Shown here: in pieces, positions 50,391 to 58,825 of the stretch
Layout: each line of letters opens with the position of its first letter
How positions within the stretch are numbered: position 1 is the first letter of the stretch
NCBI GenBank assembly: GCA_902492455.1
Contig: CABULH010000005.1
Location: 160,306 to 224,305 of the forward strand
Source: an uncultured Oscillospiraceae bacterium
Lineage (GTDB): Bacteria > Bacillota > Clostridia > Oscillospirales > Acutalibacteraceae
Length of the DNA stretch: 64,000 nucleotides
Direction: 5' to 3'
The notes under the pieces: generated by a model
What the model saw: the letters and a program-made list of their open reading frames with translations, nothing else
Database searches by the model: none
What the model was told of the DNA's origin: nothing
Made by a program: the position numbers and the translations under genes

Positions 50391-51755
50391 TCAGCCCAGG
50401 GCCTCGTAAGCGTCCCGCACCGTTTTGACCCCCACCACCTCGATATCTCCCCGGGGCGTGAGGCTTTTCAGATTGTGATAGGGTACCAGCACCCGGGTGA
50501 AGCCCAGCCGGGCGGCCTCGGTGATCCGGCTTTCCGCGTTGGAAACCGCCCGGATTTCTCCGGCCAGCCCCACCTCGCCGAAGGCGACGATTCCTTCCGC
50601 CACCGGCTTGTCCTTCAGGCTGGACACCAGGGAGAGGGCCACCGGCAGATCCGCCGCAGGCTCGTCCAGCCGCAGGCCGCCCACCACGTTGACATAGGCG
50701 TCCAGGTTGGAGAAGAAGTAGCCCGCCCGTTTTTCCAGCACCGCCAGCAGCAGGGAGAGACGGTTGTAATCGAAGCCGGTGGACATCCGCCGGGGATTGC
50801 CGAAGCCGGTGGGAGACACCAGCCCCTGCACCTCCGCCAGAATGGGCCGGGAGCCCTCGATGGCGCAGGCGACGCAGGTGCCGCTGACATTCACCGGGCG
50901 GCCGGAAAGCAGCATCAGGGAGGGGTTCTCCACCTCGCAGAGCCCCTTGTCCCGCATCTCGAACATACCGATCTCATTGGTGGAGCCGTAGCGGTTTTTC
51001 ACACAGCGGAGGATGCGGTAGCTGGTGTGCCGGTCCCCCTCGAAATACAGCACGCAGTCCACGATGTGCTCCATCACCTTGGGGCCGGCGATGGCGCCGT
51101 CCTTGTTGACGTGCCCCACCACGAAGACCGGAGTATCCGACTGCTTGGCCGCCCGCATGATGGCGGCGGCGCATTCCCGGACCTGGGTGACGCTGCCCGG
51201 CGAGGAGGCCACCGCCGCCAGGTTCATGGTCTGGATGGAGTCGATAATCACCAGATCCGGGGCTTCCTGCTGCATACAGCCGATGACCGTGTCCACGTCC
51301 GTTTCACACAGCACGTACAGGCTGTCCCCCGCCACCCCCAGCCGGTCGGCCCGCATCTTGATCTGCCGCTCCGATTCCTCGCCCGAGACATAGAGGATTT
51401 TCAGGCTCTCCCCCAAATAGGCGCAGATCTGCAGCAGCAAAGTGGATTTGCCGATGCCCGGGTCGCCGCCGATGAGCATCAGCCCGCCCCGGACGATGCC
51501 GCCGCCCAGCACCCGGTCCAGCTCCTTGAGACCGGTGAGGTAACGCTGCTCCCCCTTGGGGCTGATCTCCCCGATTCGCCGGGCCAGCCCCCGCCCCACC
51601 GCGGTGGGGGCGGAAATCCCCTGGGTTTTGGCTGGAGAGCGGACCTCCTCGTTCATGGTGTTCCATTCCCCGCAGGAGGGGCATTTCCCCACCCACTTGG
51701 GGGATTCGCAGCCGCATTCCGAGCAGACAAAAACGGTTTTCACTTTGGGCGCCAT
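50391..51755 (-). CDS. radA: DNA repair protein RadA
   Basis: 454 residues. Zinc finger (CSECG...CPSCGEW), RecA-like core with Walker A (GGDPGIGKSTL), Walker B region (PDLVIIDSIQTM), the RadA KNRFG motif as KNRYG, and a Lon-like C-terminal domain (VNVVGGLRLDEPAADLPVAL). Promotes branch migration in recombination. It lies downstream of cwlD on the same strand. Confidence 0.97.
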   Translation of the reverse strand: MAPKVKTVFVCSECGCESPKWVGKCPSCGEWNTMNEEVRSPAKTQGISAPTAVGRGLARRIGEISPKGEQRYLTGLKELDRVLGGGIVRGGLMLIGGDPGIGKSTLLLQICAYLGESLKILYVSGEESERQIKMRADRLGVAGDSLYVLCETDVDTVIGCMQQEAPDLVIIDSIQTMNLAAVASSPGSVTQVRECAAAIMRAAKQSDTPVFVVGHVNKDGAIAGPKVMEHIVDCVLYFEGDRHTSYRILRCVKNRYGSTNEIGMFEMRDKGLCEVENPSLMLLSGRPVNVSGTCVACAIEGSRPILAEVQGLVSPTGFGNPRRMSTGFDYNRLSLLLAVLEKRAGYFFSNLDAYVNVVGGLRLDEPAADLPVALSLVSSLKDKPVAEGIVAFGEVGLAGEIRAVSNAESRITEAARLGFTRVLVPYHNLKSLTPRGDIEVVGVKTVRDAYEALG

Positions 51756-51818
51756 CGCCTTCTACATCCTTTCCGGGAGGCCGGGCAACCCGGCCGCTTG
51801 TTTTCTTTTTCCCCGCCC

Positions 51819-52592
51819 CTATGCCTGGGGGCCGTACTGCAGAATACCGCCGGCAATGGCGAAGGCCATTTGAGAACGGTATTCCGGATCCTTGAGCTTC
51901 TCCAATTCCGCCGGATTGGAAAGGAAGCCGCATTCCACCAGCACCGCCGGCACCTTGGTCTTATCCAGCAGATAGATATTGGAATCGGCTTTTTTCAGTT
52001 CCCGCTTGTTCTCCGGCTGCAGCAGGGTCAGCACGCTCTGCCGGATCTCGGTGGCCAGGAGCTTGCTCTCCGGGTTATTGGCGGAATAAAACACCTGGGT
52101 GCCGTAGTATTTGGGAATCTCAAATTTGTTCTGATGAATCCCCACCACCAAGGAGGCCTGCTCATACATCGCCAGGCGATTCTTCAGGTCCCCCACCTTT
52201 TTCTCCCGCACCGTCTGGCAGTCGGGATCATGGATGGAGATATCCTCCGAGCGGGTCATCCGCACCTCGTACCCCATGATCTTCAGCATATCCCGCAGCG
52301 GCAGGGCGATACTGAGATTGATGTTCTTTTCCTGGGTGCCGTCCGCCGCCACCGCGCCGCCGTCCTCCCCGCCGTGGCCGGGATCGATCAGCAGACAGGG
52401 ACCCGCCTTGGGTGTCACCGAAGTGCTGCTTACCAGCCCCACCTGCATCACCGCAATAAAAATCGCCAGCAGCGCGCAGGCCCCCAGCGGCAGGGCCGAC
52501 CATTCCCAGATCCTGCTCCAATCCAATCGTCTGAGCCGTCCGGGTATTTCCTTCATCCAATGGGTATCACGCCGTTCCTTTGATCCATTCAT
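51819..52592 (-). CDS. cwlD: N-acetylmuramoyl-L-alanine amidase, CwlD-like
   Basis: 257 residues. One N-terminal membrane helix (LPLGACALLAIFIAVMQVGL), then an Amidase_3 domain: LLIDPGHGGEDGGAV, VVGIHQNKFEI and VECGFLSNPAE provide the zinc His/Glu/His set. Similar to CwlD, which makes muramic-delta-lactam in spore cortex and is needed for germination. Context with sporulation genes supports this, though a vegetative amidase is possible. Confidence 0.88.
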   Translation of the reverse strand: MNGSKERRDTHWMKEIPGRLRRLDWSRIWEWSALPLGACALLAIFIAVMQVGLVSSTSVTPKAGPCLLIDPGHGGEDGGAVAADGTQEKNINLSIALPLRDMLKIMGYEVRMTRSEDISIHDPDCQTVREKKVGDLKNRLAMYEQASLVVGIHQNKFEIPKYYGTQVFYSANNPESKLLATEIRQSVLTLLQPENKRELKKADSNIYLLDKTKVPAVLVECGFLSNPAELEKLKDPEYRSQMAFAIAGGILQYGPQA

Positions 52593-52735
52593 CCAACCAC
52601 CCCGTGCCAGTTTATGAACCGGGCGGCCGGATTATGTCACATGCCGTATAACCCATCGGCGGCGCGGCAAACTGTAACTGCGGGCATGACGGCGGCGGAT
52701 ACGGCATAGGTATAAAACAAAAGGGGCGCTGAAGT

Positions 52736-53728
52736 ATGAAACAAGCGGCGATGCTGCTATTGACATTCACCCTGCTATTCACCGGCATCGCACCGGCGGG
52801 AGCGGTTAAAACCACAAAGCGGACGGAGATCCGGCTGGTTTCCTTAGGAGATTCCATCGCCCGGGGATACGGCTGCCGGCCGGAGGAAGCCTACGGCAGT
52901 CTGCTGGCAGACTATATCGGAGAGCTGGTAACGCCCGCTCCCTATCCTGTCCGCTATGTCAACTACGGCACCGATGGGGACACGGCGGGGGATCTTCTGG
53001 AGAAGCTGAAAACCCGGGGGGATATCCGGGAGGACGTCCGGCTGGCGGACATCCTCACCATCAGCATCGGGGGCAACGACCTGATTCATCAGCTGCGGGA
53101 TCTGCTGCCCAAACAGGACGATTCCCTTTTGGGAGGCGTTTCCAAGCTGGCGGCCGCCCTGCGGGAGGGGCTGTCGGAAGCCCGCTCCCAGGAGGTGTTC
53201 CGCCAGTTTCAGGCGGATATGGACGGGGTTTTCAGCCAGCTGAACCAGCTGTGTCCCGACGCGCTGGTGATCCTTACCACCATTCCCAATCCCACCGACG
53301 ACGACACCCTGGGACCGATCATCCAGCGGTATCTGGAACGGTTCAACAACCACATCCGGGCGGGCTGCGGCTGCCGGGAAGGGCTGATTCCTCTGGCTGC
53401 GGACAGCAACGCCGCCTTCGCCGCCTATACCGGAAAAGAAGACTTGACCTTCACCCACATCGATTGGTCGGAATTATGGACCCTGAAGCTGGATCCCCAT
53501 CCCACGCCGGCGGGTCATCAGATCATCGCCCAAACCCATATCCCCCTGATGGAGGAACGGCTGACCGAAATCCGCACCGCCTGGCTGCACAGCGCCGTCC
53601 CCAAGGAAGAACCCGGGCTGCCGTCGGAATCCGCCGGGCCGGAACGGCTGCTGCCGCCGCTGGTTCTGGCGGTTTTCGCCGGAGGAATGCTGCTGCTGGC
53701 CTTGGCCTGCCGGCGGCGGCAATTGTAA
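52736..53728 (+). CDS. SGNH/GDSL hydrolase with C-terminal membrane anchor
   Basis: 330 residues. Signal peptide (MKQAAMLLLTFTLLFTGIAP), block I LVSLGDSIARGYG, block III ISIGGNDL, and the catalytic pair in DPHPTPAGH. The end holds a membrane helix (LPPLVLAVFAGGMLLLALAC) and a basic tail (RRRQL), so the enzyme is held outside the cell. Probable esterase; substrate unknown. Plus strand between cwlD and an unknown membrane gene. Confidence 0.9.
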   Translation: MKQAAMLLLTFTLLFTGIAPAGAVKTTKRTEIRLVSLGDSIARGYGCRPEEAYGSLLADYIGELVTPAPYPVRYVNYGTDGDTAGDLLEKLKTRGDIREDVRLADILTISIGGNDLIHQLRDLLPKQDDSLLGGVSKLAAALREGLSEARSQEVFRQFQADMDGVFSQLNQLCPDALVILTTIPNPTDDDTLGPIIQRYLERFNNHIRAGCGCREGLIPLAADSNAAFAAYTGKEDLTFTHIDWSELWTLKLDPHPTPAGHQIIAQTHIPLMEERLTEIRTAWLHSAVPKEEPGLPSESAGPERLLPPLVLAVFAGGMLLLALACRRRQL

Positions 53729-53732
53729 AAAA

Positions 53733-53767
53733 GGGCTGCTGCAAAATGTTTCATTTTGCAGCAGCCC
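53733..53767. repeat. Hairpin repeat copy 1 (terminator)
   Basis: GGGCTGCTGCAAAATG, TTT, and a perfect complement. A T/A-poor tail makes it an unusual terminator. A near-identical hairpin lies at 56119-56157 with a compensating base-pair change. Confidence 0.75.
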
Positions 53768-53812
53768 CGGGATACGGTTTCCTGCGGAAGAAAACCGGGC
53801 TCCAGCCGCCGC

Positions 53813-54586
53813 TCAGCGGCGGCGCTTTTTCTTCTTGGAGTTGACGTAAATAAACTTCTCCGACAGGGAAATCTGCTTATATCCCAGCACATAGGAGAAA
53901 TGACAGATCAGCGGCAGCACCGCCAGGAAGAGGAAAAATACCAGCATCGCCACCCAGGAAAGCTCCCCGATGGTCTTCATACCCGTGGTTACCCGGTTGA
54001 AAATCGGCATGAAGGGCAGATTGAGGAAGCGGTAAATAGCGTAATACCAGCCGCCCGTATTCAGCAGCTTGCACACCAGCAGCGCCAGGTAAGCCACGGC
54101 GGCGGGAAGGGTTGCCATCAGCCCCACCTTCAGGCCCCGGAGCTTATCCTCCTCCATATGGCCGAAGTTCACCGTGTTTTTATCCCGGTCCCCCTTGCTC
54201 CACAGCACCGCGTAAGGGAAGGCGATAAACAGCAGCAGCATGAGGGTCTGGGATACCACATCCATGGCGACGGCTGCGCCGGTGGGAATCTCCGAACTGA
54301 TGGGCTGCAGGACCTGATTTTCCTCCAGATCCTCCTGCATCTTTTTCAGCTCCTCATCGCTGGGAACGGAATTGATCTCCTTCACGATGACGGCGGAACT
54401 GTCCTCCGTCTTTTCCACTACCCGGTAGCCGATGGTTTGGGTAGTCATGCCGGTCACCAGCACGGTGACGGACATATACAGAAACAAGCAGAGAAAGGCG
54501 GCCACTGCGGTGCGCCAGAACACCCCCAGTGCCAGCTTGAAGTTTTCCTTTTGAACATCGGCCTTACTGATATCGTTATTCGCCAT
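53813..54586 (-). CDS. Membrane protein, unknown
   Basis: 257 residues with about five membrane segments (LGVFWRTAVAAFLCLFLYMS; VSQTLMLLLFIAFPYAVLWS; ATLPAAVAYLALLVCKLL; WVAMLVFFLFLAVLPLICHF) and a basic end (NSKKKKRRR). An extracytoplasmic loop of about 60 residues lies between helices 1 and 2. No family recognised. Own promoter, isolated between rlmH and a hairpin repeat. Confidence 0.7.
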   Translation of the reverse strand: MANNDISKADVQKENFKLALGVFWRTAVAAFLCLFLYMSVTVLVTGMTTQTIGYRVVEKTEDSSAVIVKEINSVPSDEELKKMQEDLEENQVLQPISSEIPTGAAVAMDVVSQTLMLLLFIAFPYAVLWSKGDRDKNTVNFGHMEEDKLRGLKVGLMATLPAAVAYLALLVCKLLNTGGWYYAIYRFLNLPFMPIFNRVTTGMKTIGELSWVAMLVFFLFLAVLPLICHFSYVLGYKQISLSEKFIYVNSKKKKRRR

Positions 54587-54744
54587 TGCCAGCCCTCATT
54601 CGTCATCGGCAATATGCCGACGGTATTTTTCCCTTCATAGGAAACCATGGTGAACGGACGGAAAGCGGATGGCACGGGAGGGGTCCTGACGATGGGAAAA
54701 GTTTCAGGACGCTGCACGCCGATCAGCTCCAGCTCGTTTCCACC

Positions 54745-54773
54745 ATCATATCACAGGAGACCGGTTTGCGCAA
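54745..54773 (-). promoter_or_regulatory. Promoter of unknown membrane gene
   Basis: Minus strand TTGCGC (54768-54773), 17-base spacer, TATGAT (54745-54750) with an extended TG-n -10. Gives a leader of about 150 bases with a GTCCTGA/TCAGGAC hairpin. The -35 overlaps a CCGGTT/AACCGG inverted repeat after rlmH. Confidence 0.45.
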
Positions 54774-54784
54774 CCGGCTCCGGC

Positions 54785-55267
54785 TCATTTGTGATACTTG
54801 CCGCCGCCGGAAATCTGCATGGCGCGGTAGATCTGCTCCAGCAACATCACCCGGGCCAGCTGATGGGGAAAGGTCATGGGAGACATGGACAGCCGCAACC
54901 GGGCCGCTTCCTTGACCTGAGGCGAGAGGCCCCAGGACCCGCCCACAGCCAGCGCCACATGACTGGTTCCGCCCACGGCCAATTCCTCCAGCCGCCGGGC
55001 CAGCTCCGGCGAGGAAATGGTTTTTCCCTCGATGCACAGCGCCCACAGGGCCGCCCCCGGCGGCACCTTCGCCAGTAGCCGCCTGCCCTCCGCCCGAAGA
55101 CAGGCTTCGATCTGGGCGGCGGAGGGGTTGTCCGGCAGCCGCTCCTCCTCCACCTCCGCAATCGTCAGTCGGCAGAAGCCGCCCAGCCGCTTGCCGTATT
55201 CCCCGCAGGCTTCCCGCCAATAGCTTTCCTTCAGCCTGCCCACGCAGGCAATCGTTATATTTAACAT
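54785..55267 (-). CDS. rlmH: 23S rRNA (pseudouridine1915-N3)-methyltransferase RlmH
   Basis: 160 residues matching RlmH end to end: start MLNITIACVGRLKESYW, SAM loop ALAVGGSWGLSPQV, and the C-terminal HQLARVMLLEQIYRAMQISG then YHK. Starts three bases after the MBL hydrolase stop, so the two are coupled. Confidence 0.97.
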   Translation of the reverse strand: MLNITIACVGRLKESYWREACGEYGKRLGGFCRLTIAEVEEERLPDNPSAAQIEACLRAEGRRLLAKVPPGAALWALCIEGKTISSPELARRLEELAVGGTSHVALAVGGSWGLSPQVKEAARLRLSMSPMTFPHQLARVMLLEQIYRAMQISGGGKYHK

Positions 55268-55270
55268 ATG

Positions 55271-56056
55271 TTAAAACACCAGCATCGGCTCCGTGTCGTA
55301 CCGGGGCGCGACCCGCAGCAGATAATCCTGTCCTTCCTTCATCCCGGCCTGGTTCAGAGCGGCCTGAGAGGTTATGTAAGCCACCTCGGGGGTGTTATTG
55401 TCCTTGCTCAGATGGGCGAGATAAAAGCGGGTGGTCCCGCTCTCCGCCAGTCCCGGCAGGGAAGCGGCACACACCTCGTTGGAAAGATGGCCGGTATCCG
55501 CCAGAATCCGCCGTTTAAGATAATAAGGATAAGGACCGTTTTCCAGCATCCGGACATCGTGATTGGATTCGATCTGCACCAGATCGCAGCCGGAGAGGGC
55601 GAAACGCACCGTATCGCTCATATAGCCCATGTCGGTGGCTACCGCCAGCCGGCGGTCATCCGGGGTGCACACCCGGTAGCCCAGGCTTTCCCGGCTGTCG
55701 TGGGAGGTGCGGAAGGCTTCCACCCACATGCCGGCAGCCTCCATCCCTTCCTCGGGGATGGCGTCATAAGCGCCGGAAAGGGCGTCGGCTTCCAGCAGCG
55801 CCTCCAGGGTGCCCGGCGAAGCGAAAACCGGGATGCCGTAGCGCTTGGTGAGGATCTTCAAGCCGCAGACATGATCCGAATGCTCATGGGTGACGAAAAT
55901 CGCCGCAATGGAGCAGGGATCCACCTCCCGCTGCCGCAGCGCCGTTTCAATCCGCTTGGCGCTGACCCCCGCGTCGATAAGGATGCCGCTCTCCGGCGTT
56001 CCAATATAGGCGCAGTTGCCGCTGCTCCCGCTGAATAATGGGCAATATCGCGCCAT
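55271..56056 (-). CDS. MBL-fold metallo-hydrolase (YycJ/WalJ-like)
   Basis: 261 residues from the ATG at 56056 (GGAGG nine bases upstream). Metallo-beta-lactamase fold: FSGSSGNCAYIGTPESGILI at the start, zinc motif FVTHEHSDHVCGLK, and later ILADTGHLSNEVCA and FYLAHLSKDNN. Closest in layout to YycJ/WalJ, which also sits before rlmH in many Firmicutes. Likely a nuclease-type hydrolase. Confidence 0.9.
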   Translation of the reverse strand: MARYCPLFSGSSGNCAYIGTPESGILIDAGVSAKRIETALRQREVDPCSIAAIFVTHEHSDHVCGLKILTKRYGIPVFASPGTLEALLEADALSGAYDAIPEEGMEAAGMWVEAFRTSHDSRESLGYRVCTPDDRRLAVATDMGYMSDTVRFALSGCDLVQIESNHDVRMLENGPYPYYLKRRILADTGHLSNEVCAASLPGLAESGTTRFYLAHLSKDNNTPEVAYITSQAALNQAGMKEGQDYLLRVAPRYDTEPMLVF

Positions 56057-56118
56057 GCTTGTCCGCCTCCAGAATTGAAATAAAAGGGGGATGCCGGGCA
56101 TCCCCTTCAAACAATCGG

Positions 56119-56157
56119 CGGGGCTGTTGCAAAATGTTTCATTTTGCAACAGCCCCG
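56119..56157. repeat. Hairpin repeat copy 2 (murA terminator)
   Basis: 18-base arms (CGGGGCTGTTGCAAAATG and complement) with TTT loop. Differs from copy 1 by C-G to T-A in the stem, keeping the pairing. Lies between murA and the MBL hydrolase. Confidence 0.75.
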
Positions 56158-56171
56158 TTCACAAATAGCTG

Positions 56172-57458
56172 TTAAAGCGCCTGACGCAGCGCCGCATCCG
56201 GCAGGGATACCAGCCGGATATTGGCTCCCAAAGCGGTCATCTTGGCTTCCAGGTTTTCATAGCCCCGCTCGATGTGATGAATCTCCTCGATTTCGGTGGT
56301 GCCCTTCGCCACCAGGGCAGCGATCACCAGGGCCGCGCCGGCCCGGAGGTCCACCGCCTTTACCGGGGCGGCGGTGAGCTGGTCCACGCCCTGGATGACG
56401 GCCACCTTGCCGTCCACCTGGGCCTGGGCCCCCATCCGCCGCAGCTCATCGATATAGCGGAAGCGGTTTTCAAAAATGCTCTCGGTGATGATGCTGGTGC
56501 CCTCCGCGATGGAGAGCAGCACCGCCGCCTGGGACTGCATATCCGTGGGGAAACCGGGATGGGGCATGGTTTTCACGTTGCAGTGGCGCAGCGGACCGGT
56601 GCGGCGCACCCGGATGGAATCGTCGAATTCCTCGATCTCTCCCCCCATCTCCTGCAGCTTGGCGGTGATGGATTCCAGATGCTTGGGGATCACCCCCTGG
56701 ATCAGCACATCCCCGGCGGTGGCGATGGCCGCGGCCATATAGGTGCCCGCCTCGATTTGATCCGGGATGATGGAATAGGTGGTGCCGTAGAGCTTATCCA
56801 CGCCCCGCACCTTGATGACGTCGGTGCCCGCGCCCCGGACATCCGCGCCCATGGAGTTGAGGAAGTTGGCCAAGTCCACCACATGGGGTTCCTTGGCCGC
56901 GTTTTCGATGATGGTGGTGCCCCGGGCCTTGACCGCCGCCAGCATGATGTTCACGGTGGATCCCACCGTCACCATATCCAGATAAACGGAATTGCCGATG
57001 AGCCGGGGGGCGTTGACCTCGATCATGCCGTGCTCCACCGGGGCCACGTCCGCGCCCAGGGCGGTGAAGCCCTTGAGGTGCTGGTCGATGGGCCGCAGGC
57101 CGATCTGGCAGCCGCCGGGCATGGAGACCCGCGCCTTGCCGCACCGGCCCAAAAGGGCGCCGATGAAATAATAAGAGGCGCGCATATGGCGGGCCAAATC
57201 GTGAGGGACCACGTGGGTATGAATGCCGCGGGGATCGATATCCACCGCATTTTTATTGACGCGGCGCACTTCCGCGCCCAGAGAGGACAGGATTTCCAGG
57301 GTTGTGGAGACATCGGCAATGTTGGGTATATTTTCAATACGGCAAACGCCGTCGGCTAATATCGCTGCGGGAAGGATGGCTACCGCCGCATTTTTGGCGC
57401 CGCTGATATCTACTTTGCCAACCAAGCGGTTTCCACCTGTGATGATATATTTTTCCAA
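56172..57458 (-). CDS. murA: UDP-N-acetylglucosamine 1-carboxyvinyltransferase MurA
   Basis: About 428 residues from a TTG at 57458, giving the normal EKYIITGG start; a GTG at 57470 touches the GGAGG site. Substrate motifs SGAKNAAVAILPA and the catalytic Cys in MPGGCQIGLRPIDQHLKGF are present, with the C-terminal LRAGAALVIAALVAKG. First committed step of peptidoglycan synthesis and target of fosfomycin. Its own promoter lies 36 bases upstream. Which of the two Firmicutes paralogues it is cannot be told. Confidence 0.96.
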   Translation of the reverse strand: MEKYIITGGNRLVGKVDISGAKNAAVAILPAAILADGVCRIENIPNIADVSTTLEILSSLGAEVRRVNKNAVDIDPRGIHTHVVPHDLARHMRASYYFIGALLGRCGKARVSMPGGCQIGLRPIDQHLKGFTALGADVAPVEHGMIEVNAPRLIGNSVYLDMVTVGSTVNIMLAAVKARGTTIIENAAKEPHVVDLANFLNSMGADVRGAGTDVIKVRGVDKLYGTTYSIIPDQIEAGTYMAAAIATAGDVLIQGVIPKHLESITAKLQEMGGEIEEFDDSIRVRRTGPLRHCNVKTMPHPGFPTDMQSQAAVLLSIAEGTSIITESIFENRFRYIDELRRMGAQAQVDGKVAVIQGVDQLTAAPVKAVDLRAGAALVIAALVAKGTTEIEEIHHIERGYENLEAKMTALGANIRLVSLPDAALRQAL

Positions 57459-57493
57459 ATTCGGCCACACTCCTCCGAAATTTCAACATTCCT

Positions 57494-57521
57494 ATTATAT
57501 CACCAAACGGGAAAAAATCAA
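57494..57521 (-). promoter_or_regulatory. murA promoter
   Basis: Minus strand TTGATT (57516-57521), 16-base spacer with TGA before the -10, TATAAT (57494-57499), an extended -10 promoter. Confidence 0.6.
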
Positions 57522-57732
57522 ATCAAAAATACTGTAACCGTTTGGATTTTCTCCCGTTATTTCCAACCAGCGTTAAAAAGCCTGATTTCAAGCCGTTTTT
57601 GCTCTTTTGTGAACCGGCGGAAGGGCGCTGCCAATTTTTGTAAAATTGACAATTCCCTGTTATCCGGCCGGCGGAAGAAGCTCTGCATTCCTTCTCTTGG
57701 CGGGGAAGCCGAAACAACCCGGAGCCCCCCGC

Positions 57733-58806
57733 TCAATCTCCGAAGGTCATGCCGATCTCCCGGGCCATCTGCACCGTTTCGCAGTTGGGGGGCACCTTTT
57801 TCAGCTTGCCCGCCACCTCTTCCAGCGGCACCGGCACGATCTGGTTATCGATCATGGCGCACATGCAGCCGAAGTGCTTTTCCCGGATCAGCCGGGCCGC
57901 CGCCGCGCCCAGCATGGTGGCCAGCATCCGGTCATAGGGACAGGGCGGGCCGCCCCGCTGGAAATGACCGGGGACGCACACCCGGGTCTCGGTTCCCACA
58001 TAGGGTTCCAGTTCCTCCGCCAGCCGGTAGGCGATGGAGGGATAGCTTTCCTGGGCCCGGGCGGCGGCCAGCGCCTTTTTTCCCAGCTTCGCTTCCTCCT
58101 TGGACAAGGCCCCCTCCGCCACCGCCAGGATGGAAAAGCTCTTCCCCTGCTTGCGGCGGCGCTGAACTGCGGCGCCCACCCGGCGGATATCATAGGGAAT
58201 CTCCGGCAGCAGCACGATATCCGCTCCGGCGGCGATGCCCGCGTGAAGGGTCAGCCAGCCCACCTTATGGCCCATGACCTCCACAATAAACACCCGGCCG
58301 TGGGAGGTGGCGGTGGAATGAATGTAATCGATGACGTTGGCCGCCACATCCACCGCGCTCTGAAAACCGAAGGTGACATCGGTGCCCCAAAGATCGTTGT
58401 CGATGGTCTTGGGCAGAGTAATCACCGGAACTCCCTCTTCCCGCAGCAGATTGGCGGTTTTGTGGGTGCCGTTGCCCCCCAGGATCACCAGACAGTCCAG
58501 CTTGAGGGAAGCCACGGTTTTCTTCATGGCCGCCACCTTATCCACCCCGTCCTCCCCGATGACCCGCATCAGCTTAAAGGGCTGGCGGGAGGTGCCCAGC
58601 ACCGTACCGCCCTGGGTGAGAATGCCGGAAAAATCCTCCGGCTTCATCTTGCGGGCGTTGCCGCTGATAAGGCCCCGATAACCGTCGATCACGCCGTAGA
58701 TCTCCACCTCGTCAAAGGCCTCGTACAGCGCCTTGGCGACGCCGCGGATGGCGGCGTTGAGGCCCTGACAATCCCCGCCGCTGGTTAATATCCCCACTCT
58801 CAGCAT
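57733..58806 (-). CDS. 6-phosphofructokinase with PKTIDND motif
   Basis: 357 residues of the PFK family (GILTSGGDCQGLNAAIRGVA; GTSRQPF; DVAANVIDYIHSTATSH; HFQRGGPPCPYDR). The donor-binding residues are unusual: GGNGTHKT where ATP enzymes have GGDGS, and PKTIDND where ATP enzymes have PGTIDND. The Lys form is typical of PPi-dependent and mixed-substrate group enzymes. Nineteen bases after ppk in the same operon, so a polyphosphate/PPi link is possible. ATP may still be used. Confidence 0.92.
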   Translation of the reverse strand: MLRVGILTSGGDCQGLNAAIRGVAKALYEAFDEVEIYGVIDGYRGLISGNARKMKPEDFSGILTQGGTVLGTSRQPFKLMRVIGEDGVDKVAAMKKTVASLKLDCLVILGGNGTHKTANLLREEGVPVITLPKTIDNDLWGTDVTFGFQSAVDVAANVIDYIHSTATSHGRVFIVEVMGHKVGWLTLHAGIAAGADIVLLPEIPYDIRRVGAAVQRRRKQGKSFSILAVAEGALSKEEAKLGKKALAAARAQESYPSIAYRLAEELEPYVGTETRVCVPGHFQRGGPPCPYDRMLATMLGAAAARLIREKHFGCMCAMIDNQIVPVPLEEVAGKLKKVPPNCETVQMAREIGMTFGD

Positions 58807-58825
58807 ATTTATACGACCTCTCCTG

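Noticed and set aside
50475..52583. 702-codon plus-strand frame opposite radA and cwlD
   Set aside because: Spans two well-supported genes and their gap; composition typical of antisense shadow.
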